18,929 nt of DNA, from contig CAJXIK010000008.1 of assembly GCA_913054445.1 (NCBI GenBank), positions 1 through 18,929 on the forward strand. The letters are read 5' to 3'. The notes below the pieces were generated by a model that worked only from the letters and a program-made list of their open reading frames with translations, ran no database searches and was not told where the DNA came from. This DNA is from an uncultured Bermanella sp. Its GTDB lineage: Bacteria > Pseudomonadota > Gammaproteobacteria > Pseudomonadales > Oceanobacteraceae. The first letter of the stretch is position 1. The number at the start of each line of letters is the position of its first letter. Of this stretch, positions 8,710-15,994 are shown in pieces. Made by a program: the position numbers and the translations under genes.

Positions 8710-9618
8710 ATGGTGTCCGATTTTTTGTTTTCCACGGCGGATGATGCCCGCAAGAGTCGCATCGAGGTGCCGCCAGGCTTAAAGATTCTTAGTGTGGACG
8801 ACGAATCGTCGGTACACGACGTCACTAAGCTGGTGTTGTCCAACTTCAAGTTCGAAGGGGCGCACCCAGATATCATCATCGCCATGAGCGCCAAAGAGGC
8901 GTGTGAATACATGCGCCAGCACGACGATGTGGCGCTGGTATTGCTCGATGTAGTGATGGAAAGCGACCACGCCGGCTTCGAGGTGGTCGAGACCATTCGC
9001 CAGGAGTTGCATAATCACCGGGCGCGCATCGTGATTCGCACCGGGCAGCCAGGTGATATGGGCATGGAAACCACGATGTCCAACTATGAGGTGGATGGCT
9101 ATGTGGAAAAAAGCAGCCTCACCCATAACTGCCTGCACGCCACCGTTTACTCTGCCCTGCGTACCTACAAGGATGCCGCCCTGCTTAACTTAACTCGGCA
9201 TGCGCAGGCCGACTTTATTAAGAAGATCCAATTGCTCAACTGCAATCACGACACCGAGGGCTTGTATCGGAGCGTGGCCGCGGATATTAATGATTTTTTA
9301 CCCAATGTAGAGAGCATTCGCATCATCATTAGCCATAAAGGCGACAATAGAATAGACGTTAAGGATTTAAGCCCCCCTTGTGAAGACACGAAAACCAAGG
9401 CAGATGCATCTTTCACCTATATACTGGCGGAGGCCAGCGAAGAGAATGCCACCGTACAAATCAATAACCAGCTTTTGTTTCGTCATGACTTAAACAACGA
9501 CGTTGTTTTTCAGCTTTATGTGAAGACGCACGCCAGTATAGCCGCTACCAGCAAGTCCATGTTCGTGTCTTATGCGGCCAGTGTGTCCACTATCTACGGT
9601 TTTTCTCAGGTGGCATAG
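8710..9618 (+). CDS. Response regulator REC-DUF3369, no output domain
   Basis: 302 aa from ATG 8710, preferred over ATG 8704 and GTG 8665 because AGTGG sits at a usable distance only from 8710. The receiver (about 24-150) shows the DUF3369-class pattern: VDDES, then VALVLLDVVMESDHAG with phosphoacceptor D80, IRTGQPGD with T111, and K134 in VEKSSLT. The remainder (about 155-302) fits the DUF3369 (GAF-like) region, ending in the segment with LLFRHDLNNDVVFQLYV. In most proteins of this class DUF3369 is followed by an HD-GYP phosphodiesterase, GGDEF or kinase domain; here the protein stops cleanly after it, with an intergenic promoter following, so it looks like a genuine short form. It is divergent from the REC-REC kinase, a possible partner. 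Confidence 0.85.
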   Translation: MVSDFLFSTADDARKSRIEVPPGLKILSVDDESSVHDVTKLVLSNFKFEGAHPDIIIAMSAKEACEYMRQHDDVALVLLDVVMESDHAGFEVVETIRQELHNHRARIVIRTGQPGDMGMETTMSNYEVDGYVEKSSLTHNCLHATVYSALRTYKDAALLNLTRHAQADFIKKIQLLNCNHDTEGLYRSVAADINDFLPNVESIRIIISHKGDNRIDVKDLSPPCEDTKTKADASFTYILAEASEENATVQINNQLLFRHDLNNDVVFQLYVKTHASIAATSKSMFVSYAASVSTIYGFSQVA

Positions 9619-9675
9619 GGGGGCAGCACCTTAATATAAGTCAAAGAGGCTTGTATAAAAAACATACAGTAACGC

Positions 9676-9704
9676 TCGACATTTAGTCCTTAAATGTCTA
9701 TAGT
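9676..9704 (+). promoter_or_regulatory. Promoter of ybiT with inverted repeat in the spacer
   Basis: TCGACA (9676-9681, 5 of 6 to the sigma70 -35) and TATAGT (9699-9704, 5 of 6 to the -10) are separated by 17 bp. The inverted repeat GACATTTA-GTCCT-TAAATGTC (9678-9698, 8-bp perfect arms) overlaps the -35 and fills the spacer, a classic repressor position. The predicted 5' leader to the TTG start is about 100 nt. Confidence 0.6.
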
Positions 9705-9814
9705 GCGCCCAATCTATACGCACCACATTTGCTGCTAGCCCTGTGTTCACGCCAGTGGCCACCCTTATTCAGTATTTATGCGTTAACCCTATTTTTTAGT
9801 TCAGGATTCTCCCT

Positions 9815-11422
9815 TTGATTACTACCGCAAACATCACCATGCAGTTTGGCGCCGCGCCCTTGTTCGAAAACATCTCGGCGCAGTTTGGTAACGGCAACCG
9901 TTACGGCTTAATCGGTGCCAATGGCTGTGGTAAATCCACCTTCATGAAGATCCTCAGCGGTGAACTCATCCCCACATCTGGCAACATCTCCATTACCCCG
10001 GGTAACAAGCTAGGGGTCTTAAGCCAGGATCAATTCGCCTTCGAAGAATACAGTGTGGTCGATGCCGTGATCATGGGTGACCCTAAATTATGGGCGGTGA
10101 AGCAAGAGCGTGATCGCATCTATGGCTTGCCCGAGATGTCGGAAGATGAGGGCATGCAGGTCGCCAACCTCGAGGTAGAATTTGCCGAGATGGACGGTTA
10201 CACCGCCGAGAGCCGCGCCGGTGATATTCTCTTAGAAGCAGGCATCGACGAAGAATTTCACTTTGGTTTAATGAGCGCCGTCTCCCCAGGTTACAAGGTA
10301 CGAGTATTGTTGGCCCAAGCGTTGTTTTCCAACCCAGATATCCTGCTGTTGGACGAACCCACCAACAACCTCGACATCCATTCCATCAACTGGTTGGCCG
10401 ATGTCTTGAATCAGCGTAAGTGCACGATGATCATCATCTCCCACGACCGTCACTTCTTAAACATGGTGTGTACCCACATGGCCGACATCGATTACGGTGA
10501 ATTGCGTATTTATCCGGGTAACTATGAATACTTCCTAGAAGCTTCGTCATTGATTCGCGAGCAGCTATTGGGTGAGAACGCTAAGAAGAGTGAAGAAATT
10601 GAAGAGCTAAAAGCGTTTGTTGCCCGTTTTGGTGCCAATGCATCTAAAGCCAAGCAGGCCAGCTCGCGCGCTAAGAAATTAGATAAAATTGAGTTAGATG
10701 AGGTGAAGCAAACCAGTCGTTTAGTACCCAACATTAAACTTAGACAAGATAAAATGCTGCACCGCCAAGTATTAATATTGGAAGATCTGGCCCACGGTTA
10801 TGAAGGTGAAGAGACGTTATTTGATAAAGGTAACCTTATTTTAGAAGCGGGCTCTAAGCTTGCGGTGATTGGTGAAAACGGTGCCGGTAAAACCACATTT
10901 TTACAGTGCTTAATTGAAGAATTAAAAGCGAATGAAGGTACGGTTAAATGGTCTGAAAATGCGACCATTGGTTACTGCCCACAAGACAGCAGCAAAGACT
11001 TTGATAACGACCTTAACTTGTTTGATTGGATGTCTCAGTGGCGCACACCCAAGCACGACGACCTAATGGTTCGCGGCATGTTAGGGCGTTTGTTGTTTAC
11101 TCCCGATGACCTCTTAAAGAAAGCCCGAGTGTGTTCCGGTGGCGAAAAGAACCGCCTGTTGTTCGGCAAGCTAATGATGATGGACCTCAATGTGTTGGTG
11201 ATGGACGAACCCACCAACCACCTAGACATGGAATCCATTCAGGCACTGAATTCGGCGCTCAAAGATTTTGATGGCACCCTGATTTTTGTAAGTCACGATA
11301 GAGAATTTGTATCTTCTTTGGCTTCTCATGTAATCGAGATTAAAGATCAGCAAGTGATCAGCTACCAAGGCACTTACGAAGAGTATTTGGACAGCCAGAG
11401 TGAAGGTCAGAAAGTCGCTTAA
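9815..11422 (+). CDS. ybiT: ABC-F family ATPase YbiT
   Basis: 535 aa, close to the 530 aa of E. coli YbiT and matching it from the first residues (ITMQFG near the start; GNRYGLIGANG; DNAKK-like linker; KLMMMDLNVLVMDEPTNHLDMES). Two ABC domains: Walker A at 34-42 (GANGCGKST) and 352-361 (GENGAGKTT), Walker B at 176-187 and 461-472, a degenerate first signature (SPGYKVRVL) as in E. coli YbiT, and SGGEK in the second. The charged linker (about 242-310) is the tRNA-interaction motif region of ABC-F proteins. No transmembrane part: it is a soluble ribosome-associated translation factor, exact role unsettled. Start is TTG, backed by AGGA 8 nt upstream and by the length match. The stretch about 10555-11035 uses more A/T-ending codons than the ends of the gene. 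Confidence 0.95.
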   Translation: MITTANITMQFGAAPLFENISAQFGNGNRYGLIGANGCGKSTFMKILSGELIPTSGNISITPGNKLGVLSQDQFAFEEYSVVDAVIMGDPKLWAVKQERDRIYGLPEMSEDEGMQVANLEVEFAEMDGYTAESRAGDILLEAGIDEEFHFGLMSAVSPGYKVRVLLAQALFSNPDILLLDEPTNNLDIHSINWLADVLNQRKCTMIIISHDRHFLNMVCTHMADIDYGELRIYPGNYEYFLEASSLIREQLLGENAKKSEEIEELKAFVARFGANASKAKQASSRAKKLDKIELDEVKQTSRLVPNIKLRQDKMLHRQVLILEDLAHGYEGEETLFDKGNLILEAGSKLAVIGENGAGKTTFLQCLIEELKANEGTVKWSENATIGYCPQDSSKDFDNDLNLFDWMSQWRTPKHDDLMVRGMLGRLLFTPDDLLKKARVCSGGEKNRLLFGKLMMMDLNVLVMDEPTNHLDMESIQALNSALKDFDGTLIFVSHDREFVSSLASHVIEIKDQQVISYQGTYEEYLDSQSEGQKVA

Positions 11423-11440
11423 TTTATGACGTTGGTGTAA

Positions 11441-11479
11441 AAAATTAGCGGGCAAGTGTCGATACTGCCCGCTAATTTC
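11441..11479. terminator. Rho-independent terminator between convergent genes
   Basis: AAATTAGCGGGCA (11442-11454) and TGCCCGCTAATTT (11466-11478) form a 13-bp perfect stem with an 11-nt loop. Read on the minus strand the stem is followed by a run of six T, giving a strong terminator for the beta-propeller lipoprotein gene; read on the plus strand it can also stop ybiT transcripts, with a shorter T run. Confidence 0.88.
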
Positions 11480-11491
11480 AAGCTAAGCCAG

Positions 11492-13450
11492 CTAAAACTT
11501 GTCGCTCAGTTGCTGCGGATCATTCCAGTCGGCATGATACAAGTCCCCTCCGCTTAAATGATAAACATCATCTCCTTGAATTAACCCTCGTCTTTGATTC
11601 CAGTTTTGCCACCTTTGAGTGCCGTCATGGCGCTCGGTAATCATGGCGCCGCGCTGGCTTAACTGATTGTCTTCAATTTCAAACATATACAAACCCGATT
11701 GTGTCCAGTTGTAATATTGGCTCTCGGGGTCACGCCAGTAAGTACCACCTGCATCGCCGTCGTGCACGCTGATGGGAAAGGCAAAGCGGTACTGGCCATC
11801 CTGTTGAATGCCGCTGAAGGCGTGGGGCTCATGGCTAAGGGCGGTGTTGGAGCCGCGCTTGCCGATGATAATGCTGCCTAAAGCGCTGGGGTTATGAATG
11901 TCGGCCACGTTAAATAACGACACCTTCACCCCCTGAAACCAGGTAGTGCCGCTGTCACCCATGATGGCGTCCTTGCCGATGCCCAGCAATAGATCATCGC
12001 CTATGGGGTGCAGGTAGTCGCTGAAGCCGGGAATCTCCAGCTCGCCGGCAATGACGGGTTCGCTTGGTTTAGAGAGGTCGATCACATATAACGGGTCTAC
12101 CTCCTGAAAGGTGACGATGTAGGCGCGGTCTTGCATGAAACGCACGCTGTAAATGCGTTCGCCGGGCTTGCCAATGGCGGCGGGTTGGTCGTCATTGGGC
12201 AGGGTGGCCAGCTGGCTGAACTCGTCATCTTGGTTGCCCAACACCGTCAGCCTATGGTGCTCGTCACCCCACTGCCCCTCCGAGGTGACCACGGCGAGGC
12301 TGCCGTCGTGTAATTCGCCCATCTTCAGCCTTGGATTGGGGCTGCCCAAGCGGCCTGGCACGGTGGTGGAGCCCTGATAGTTAAACGTAGGCAGCGCAAA
12401 TTTGTGCAGTAGGGTATTGCCCTGGTTGCTGTACCAGCCCGTCACATTAGCTTGGGTGGGCTCTGAAATTTCCCCATAGTGGCCACTAAACAAATATAGG
12501 TTGTGCTCGCTCATATAAATTCCCTCCACCTCAGCGGCTATGCAGCGGCTGGAAAACTCACCGCTGTTTATATCGATGCGGGTAATCATGCTGAGGGTGG
12601 GGGAGCCCCGTGATGGGGCGGGCGTGGTGGCCAGCAGGCAGTCGTCTGCACGCACTAGGGGCTGCTGGCGATCGTTGATGCGGATGTTAGGCAGTAACGC
12701 CGCTAGGGATAGCTCGCTGATAACGTGCTGGTTGTGCTCTATCTGCTGCTGGTTGCTGGGATAGTGAATGATGCCCTCTAGCTCGGGGGTGTAGCGGCTG
12801 ACGATGATGAGCTCATGGCCGATGCGACGGCTGCGTAGCACATAGCCGTCCACCTTAATATCTAGGCGAGGGGTGGGCGTGCTCGCGTCGCTAATATTAA
12901 AAACCTGAATATCCGCCTGGCCGCCTTGCCAGCCTTGGTTGCCCAGCACCACCACGGCATCTTCGCTCAAGTACATTTCATGGGGGTGCATGTGGTTAAG
13001 ATCTAGGCGGGCGAGGGTGGCCTGTTGGTTGTTCACCACCCGTAATTGGGCGCTGGGGGTCTTCTGCAACACAAAAAAATGCGTGCCGTCGTATTTCCAG
13101 ATATCTCCCTCGTCTACCCCGGCGACCTGGTTGTTGCTGGTGCTGAATGGCTCGCTGGCGCTACTTGGGGCGCTATCATCTGCGGCATCGACCATTGCTT
13201 CTGTAGTGGGGTCTCCACCATCGTATATGCTAACGGGCTGCACTTGCGTGAAGCGGTGGGTGAGATAGCGTTTAAGCTCATCTGCGTCGGCCGTGGCAGA
13301 CAGTTCACCTTGCCTCGCGTTGTCTGCCTGCGAATGCTGGGATAAATCCAGACAGCCCCCTAGCCCCGCGGCCAAAATCCCGCAGGCAAGGGTGCGCACT
13401 AGGCCTCTGCGCAGCCTTACTTTAACGCCCGGCGTCATAGTATTGAACAT
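11492..13450 (-). CDS. Beta-propeller domain lipoprotein (Beta_propel family)
   Basis: 652 aa. The N-terminus has a positively charged start, a hydrophobic stretch and a lipobox L-G-G-C with C33; Leu at +2 argues for outer-membrane sorting. After an Asp/Ser-rich linker, residues 106-122 carry NNQVAGVDEGDIWKYDG, the hallmark of the family of secreted proteins with a C-terminal beta-propeller (PF09826). The rest is a run of blade-like segments (hydrophobic strand, turn, strand) with Asp/Gly turns and Trp-rich loops toward the end. No catalytic motif is seen; the family function is unknown. The start is secure: GGAGG lies 8 nt before the ATG. Divergent from a small outer-membrane barrel gene, so both products may act at the outer membrane. 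Confidence 0.85.
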   Translation of the reverse strand: MFNTMTPGVKVRLRRGLVRTLACGILAAGLGGCLDLSQHSQADNARQGELSATADADELKRYLTHRFTQVQPVSIYDGGDPTTEAMVDAADDSAPSSASEPFSTSNNQVAGVDEGDIWKYDGTHFFVLQKTPSAQLRVVNNQQATLARLDLNHMHPHEMYLSEDAVVVLGNQGWQGGQADIQVFNISDASTPTPRLDIKVDGYVLRSRRIGHELIIVSRYTPELEGIIHYPSNQQQIEHNQHVISELSLAALLPNIRINDRQQPLVRADDCLLATTPAPSRGSPTLSMITRIDINSGEFSSRCIAAEVEGIYMSEHNLYLFSGHYGEISEPTQANVTGWYSNQGNTLLHKFALPTFNYQGSTTVPGRLGSPNPRLKMGELHDGSLAVVTSEGQWGDEHHRLTVLGNQDDEFSQLATLPNDDQPAAIGKPGERIYSVRFMQDRAYIVTFQEVDPLYVIDLSKPSEPVIAGELEIPGFSDYLHPIGDDLLLGIGKDAIMGDSGTTWFQGVKVSLFNVADIHNPSALGSIIIGKRGSNTALSHEPHAFSGIQQDGQYRFAFPISVHDGDAGGTYWRDPESQYYNWTQSGLYMFEIEDNQLSQRGAMITERHDGTQRWQNWNQRRGLIQGDDVYHLSGGDLYHADWNDPQQLSDKF

Positions 13451-13479
13451 GATGTTTTCCTCCCTGTGATGATAGCTTT

Positions 13480-13508
13480 AATATAGGTGGGAAATTTTCC
13501 CACGTCAA
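13480..13508 (-). promoter_or_regulatory. Promoter of the beta-propeller gene with 17-bp palindromic operator
   Basis: On the minus strand TTGACG (13503-13508, 5 of 6) and TATATT (13480-13485, 5 of 6) are exactly 17 bp apart. The palindrome GTGGGAAATTTTCCCAC (13487-13503; 8-bp arms around one central base) occupies nearly the whole spacer. This would place a dimeric regulator on the promoter. The palindrome is about 40 bp from a TACAAT (13539-13544) that could be the -10 of the divergent gene, so it might control both. Confidence 0.7.
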
Positions 13509-13573
13509 TCGAGAGGGGGACTTTTTCGCGAACATAGTTACAATGACGGCCTTACATAAAGGGAGGTATGCGG

Positions 13574-14251
13574 GTGCGTCTAGCCGTTTTTACATTGATA
13601 GGGGTTTACTTGCTGGCCATGCCGGGGCAGGCCGTGCAGGCACTGAAGCTGTCCCTAGGCCAGTACCGAGTGGTGGCAGATGAGCGCAGCTATTGGTTCA
13701 CCTCGGTGGCTGCCCAGGGGGGCTATGGCCACTATAAAGCCAAGTTAACCCTGCCATACTTACAGGCCGATGGCGGCTCGCAAGGCTTGGGCAACGGCGT
13801 CTTAAAGCTCAGCTATGAGCATAGCTGGTCGAATGTATACCTCGATTTTCACCTGCAACGAAAGCTGGCCAGCGCCCGCTCTAGGGTGACCCTGCCGGTT
13901 AACGACACCTCCCTGAGCGTCGAGATGAGCGGCTTTTTATGGGGAGGTGTGGGTTTTGTGGAGATGGGATATTGGTGGCGTGAGCGCACCGAGTTTAAGC
14001 GCCTAAACAGCGTGTATTATTCTGTGGGCGGCGTCATGGGTTTAACGGGGCTGGGCTTTAACAGGGGCTGGCTGGTGGGCTGTGTGGCGGACCATAAACC
14101 CTCCTCGTTGGGCAAGCTAGACCGCGTGGTCTCTGCTTTAGTGCAGCGTAAACTCAATGCCAGGCACAAGCTGACTGCATCTGTGGGTCGGGGCATTAGT
14201 CGCCACAGCCCGCACTGGATAAGCGGGCTAGTGTGGCAGCTGAAGTACTAA
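13574..14251 (+). CDS. Small predicted outer-membrane beta-barrel protein
   Basis: 225 aa from GTG 13574. The ATG at 13568 is only 1 nt from the Shine-Dalgarno GGGAGG (13561-13566), whereas the GTG two codons later is 7 nt away and is the likelier start. A signal peptide ends around QAVQA (about residues 21-23). The mature part has alternating polar/hydrophobic strands rich in Gly, Trp, Tyr and ends in the aromatic WQLKY, typical of barrels inserted by the Bam complex. It resembles small transporter/porin-like barrels but I do not recognise the family. The cargo and role are unknown. Divergent from the beta-propeller lipoprotein. Confidence 0.65.
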   Translation: MRLAVFTLIGVYLLAMPGQAVQALKLSLGQYRVVADERSYWFTSVAAQGGYGHYKAKLTLPYLQADGGSQGLGNGVLKLSYEHSWSNVYLDFHLQRKLASARSRVTLPVNDTSLSVEMSGFLWGGVGFVEMGYWWRERTEFKRLNSVYYSVGGVMGLTGLGFNRGWLVGCVADHKPSSLGKLDRVVSALVQRKLNARHKLTASVGRGISRHSPHWISGLVWQLKY

Positions 14252-14265
14252 CCATCAATGTAGGA

Positions 14266-14310
14266 GGCCACCCCGTGGCCGACCCCAGCAGCCCCCGTGG
14301 CCGACCCCCA
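14266..14310. repeat. GC-rich tandem repeat with hairpin after the barrel gene
   Basis: CCCCGTGGCCGACCCC occurs at 14271-14286 and again at 14293-14308, a 22-bp period. GGCCAC (14266-14271), CCC and GTGGCC (14275-14280) form a 6-bp perfect hairpin with a 3-nt loop. There is no T run, so it is not a standard terminator; it lies between the convergent 3' ends of the barrel gene and the GGIGGTG gene. Confidence 0.6.
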
Positions 14311-14330
14311 GCCCTTTTCCGCGACTAATT

Positions 14331-14654
14331 TCAAGGCAACTCGGCACCGGGTAAATCATCGCTGGCAGGGTTATCAAAACCGGCCGCGTCACTGGCTTCC
14401 ATATCTAACAAATCGTCTATGGCGTCATGGCTCTCTAATAATTCCGGCCGCTCCAAGCTCTCCAAGCTCTCCAAGCTCTCCAGGTTCTCCAACCTCTCCG
14501 GGCGCTCCATGTCGCGAATGCCGGTGCCGCCGATGCCACCGGTTATCTCCTCTTGCGAGCCGGTGCCGCCTATGCCGCCCACGGTCTCTTCCTGCGCGGC
14601 CAGCAATGGTTGGCTAAAAAACACACAAACACAGGCTATTAATAATTTATTCAT
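14331..14654 (-). CDS. Small secreted protein with GGIGGTG repeats
   Basis: 107 aa. A signal peptide covers residues 1 to about 20 (cleavage near LLA-A). The mature N-terminus contains two 12-residue units of the form EE-x-x-GGIGGTG, followed by a Leu/Glu/Ser repeat (LESLESLERPE) and an acidic tail rich in Asp and Ala. The start overlaps the stop of the DUF6502 gene by ATGA, so it is translated with it. The GGIGGTG motif is, to my recollection, typical of the N-terminal part of DUF5666 secreted proteins often found beside DUF6502 genes; if so, this may be a shortened form that kept the motif and lost the DUF5666 domain. No enzymatic motif. The reading frame is supported by the coupling and signal peptide, although overlapping plus-strand frames are also open. 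Confidence 0.7.
   Translation of the reverse strand: MNKLLIACVCVFFSQPLLAAQEETVGGIGGTGSQEEITGGIGGTGIRDMERPERLENLESLESLESLERPELLESHDAIDDLLDMEASDAAGFDNPASDDLPGAELP
14451..14504. repeat. 9-bp tandem repeat inside the GGIGGTG protein gene
   Basis: CTCCAAGCT is repeated three times exactly (14451-14477) and then degenerates over three further 9-bp units starting with CTCC. Because the unit is 9 bp, gain or loss of copies keeps the frame and changes the number of Leu-Glu-Ser units in the encoded protein. Confidence 0.85.
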
Positions 14655-15448
14655 CTTAGATCCGTATAAAAATAACTGCCCAGGCGGAAGCGATAATGGG
14701 GCTCGGCAGAGTGCTGATCGTGCTTCTGCATGGTCAGGGCTTGCTTGTTTAAGTCTTGCAGCATGGCCATGGATTGTTGCTGGGCGGATTTTTGCAAAAT
14801 GAGCACCGACTCTCTCGAGAGGGCGTTATAGAACACCGCGCGCTCAAACATCTTATGTGCTTGATTCAGGTTATGGGTGCTGGTGGCCATGTGGTCGGCG
14901 AGGTTTTCGGCGAAGAAAAACAATTGGTCCTCGCTTAATTGATTCTCCTGCAAGGTATCGAGGTTAAGGTGCAATAAGCCCTGTTGGTCTTCGCTAATCC
15001 AGCCCATCTCCAGCCAATTTTCCATGATGGAGGTGGCACGAATATTTTGGCGGCTATAAAGGTTGGCCAGGGATGTAAAGCTGTCGTCGCCGCTTTTGGC
15101 TAACGCTAAGGGCTGGCCACCTTGATTAAACGGGGCTTCACTCATCCAGGAGGCGAGCATTAGGCTGCTGATGGAGAGTCGCTCCGACGGCTGGTGGTGC
15201 TCGTTTAAATCCCGTAGCCGTTTCACATCCTTGCGGTGCACGCCGGTTAGCAGGTTAATACGGCTGTCGGTGGGGGCCTTGCCTTCGATGGCAGAGTCGC
15301 GCTCGGCCACTTCCACATAGGCCGACTTCACCAGCTCCATGAGGGTGGGCAGGGTCAATTGTTTCTGTATTAAGAAGCGTATCAAGGGCTTTAGCAGGTG
15401 TTTGATGGCGCTCTTAAGCAGTTTGTTTTGCTGATCTTCGTTGTCCAT
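14651..15448 (-). CDS. DUF6502 family protein
   Basis: 265 aa, soluble, no signal peptide. The N-terminal part (about 10-90) has the DUF6502 pattern: LLKPLIRFLIQKQLTLP, VKSAYVEVAERD, then DSRINLLTGVHRKDVKRLRD, a region that looks like a winged-helix or helix-turn-helix fold (second helix near RKDVKRL). The C-terminal half is mainly helical and unrecognised. Family function is not established; a regulator role is an inference from the HTH-like N-terminus. It overlaps by ATGA with the secreted GGIGGTG protein gene downstream, pointing to a two-gene unit. No clear Shine-Dalgarno precedes the ATG; a TATACT 12-18 nt upstream suggests a very short leader. Confidence 0.78.
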   Translation of the reverse strand: MDNEDQQNKLLKSAIKHLLKPLIRFLIQKQLTLPTLMELVKSAYVEVAERDSAIEGKAPTDSRINLLTGVHRKDVKRLRDLNEHHQPSERLSISSLMLASWMSEAPFNQGGQPLALAKSGDDSFTSLANLYSRQNIRATSIMENWLEMGWISEDQQGLLHLNLDTLQENQLSEDQLFFFAENLADHMATSTHNLNQAHKMFERAVFYNALSRESVLILQKSAQQQSMAMLQDLNKQALTMQKHDQHSAEPHYRFRLGSYFYTDLR

Positions 15449-15568
15449 ATTAAGCAGTATAACTATTGTGGGAAAAAATCACATTGTGGCGGCGGATTTT
15501 TATTGCTTTAGCATTGAATTTTACGCTTTGCCCATTAAACTCAGCGCACCTTACTATTGGATGATCCC

Positions 15569-15934
15569 ATGCCACGACTACTCTTAAAGCTCAAACAGGT
15601 GCCCGAAGACGAATACCAGCAGGTGGTCGAGCTTCTGGAAGCCCATAATATCGAGTATTACGAGACCAATGCGGGTTTTTGGGGGCTGGGGATGGCGGCT
15701 ATTTGGTTGCATGATGACGCACACCACGCGCGCGCCTGTGAATTGCTTAACGACTACTATGCCGCGCGCCAGCAGTCTGCCCGCGAGGCGTATCAACAGG
15801 CCAAAGCGGATGGCAGCGTGCGTACCCTGTGGTCGACCTTTCAGCGCCAACCCGGCTATTTTATTCTCTATGTGGCCATCATCGTGGGCCTAATCGCCTT
15901 GACCATTAGTCCATTCTTGGCTTTTATTGCCTAG
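15569..15934 (+). CDS. DUF6164 family membrane protein
   Basis: 121 aa. The ATG at 15569 (MPRLLLKLKQVPEDE) fits the family start; a TTG four codons upstream is ignored. The N-terminal 65 residues form a small alpha/beta domain of the kind seen in DUF2007/DUF6164 proteins (LLEAHNIEYYETNAG). A charged segment follows, and residues about 96-120 are a hydrophobic membrane segment, giving a C-terminal single-pass anchor. Function unknown. TTGAAT (about 15514) and TAAACT 16 bp further could be a weak promoter in the gap divergent from DUF6502. The VOC gene follows 60 bp downstream and may be co-transcribed. Confidence 0.75.
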   Translation: MPRLLLKLKQVPEDEYQQVVELLEAHNIEYYETNAGFWGLGMAAIWLHDDAHHARACELLNDYYAARQQSAREAYQQAKADGSVRTLWSTFQRQPGYFILYVAIIVGLIALTISPFLAFIA

Positions 15935-15994
15935 TGGTAATTGCTGCCCGCCCCCCTAAAAGTCCGTCAGCAAAACAATTGACTCGGAGCGACC

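Noticed and set aside
8508..8996. 162-codon minus-strand frame over the REC-DUF3369 start
   Set aside because: Runs antisense through a canonical receiver domain and a promoter region; low-complexity Ser/Thr-rich product.
14297..14802. Plus-strand open frames of 106 and 127 codons over the GGIGGTG gene
   Set aside because: They are opposite-strand shadows created by the GC-rich repeats; composition is Ser/Pro/Arg-rich and low-complexity, with no Shine-Dalgarno, while the minus frame has a signal peptide and ATGA coupling.
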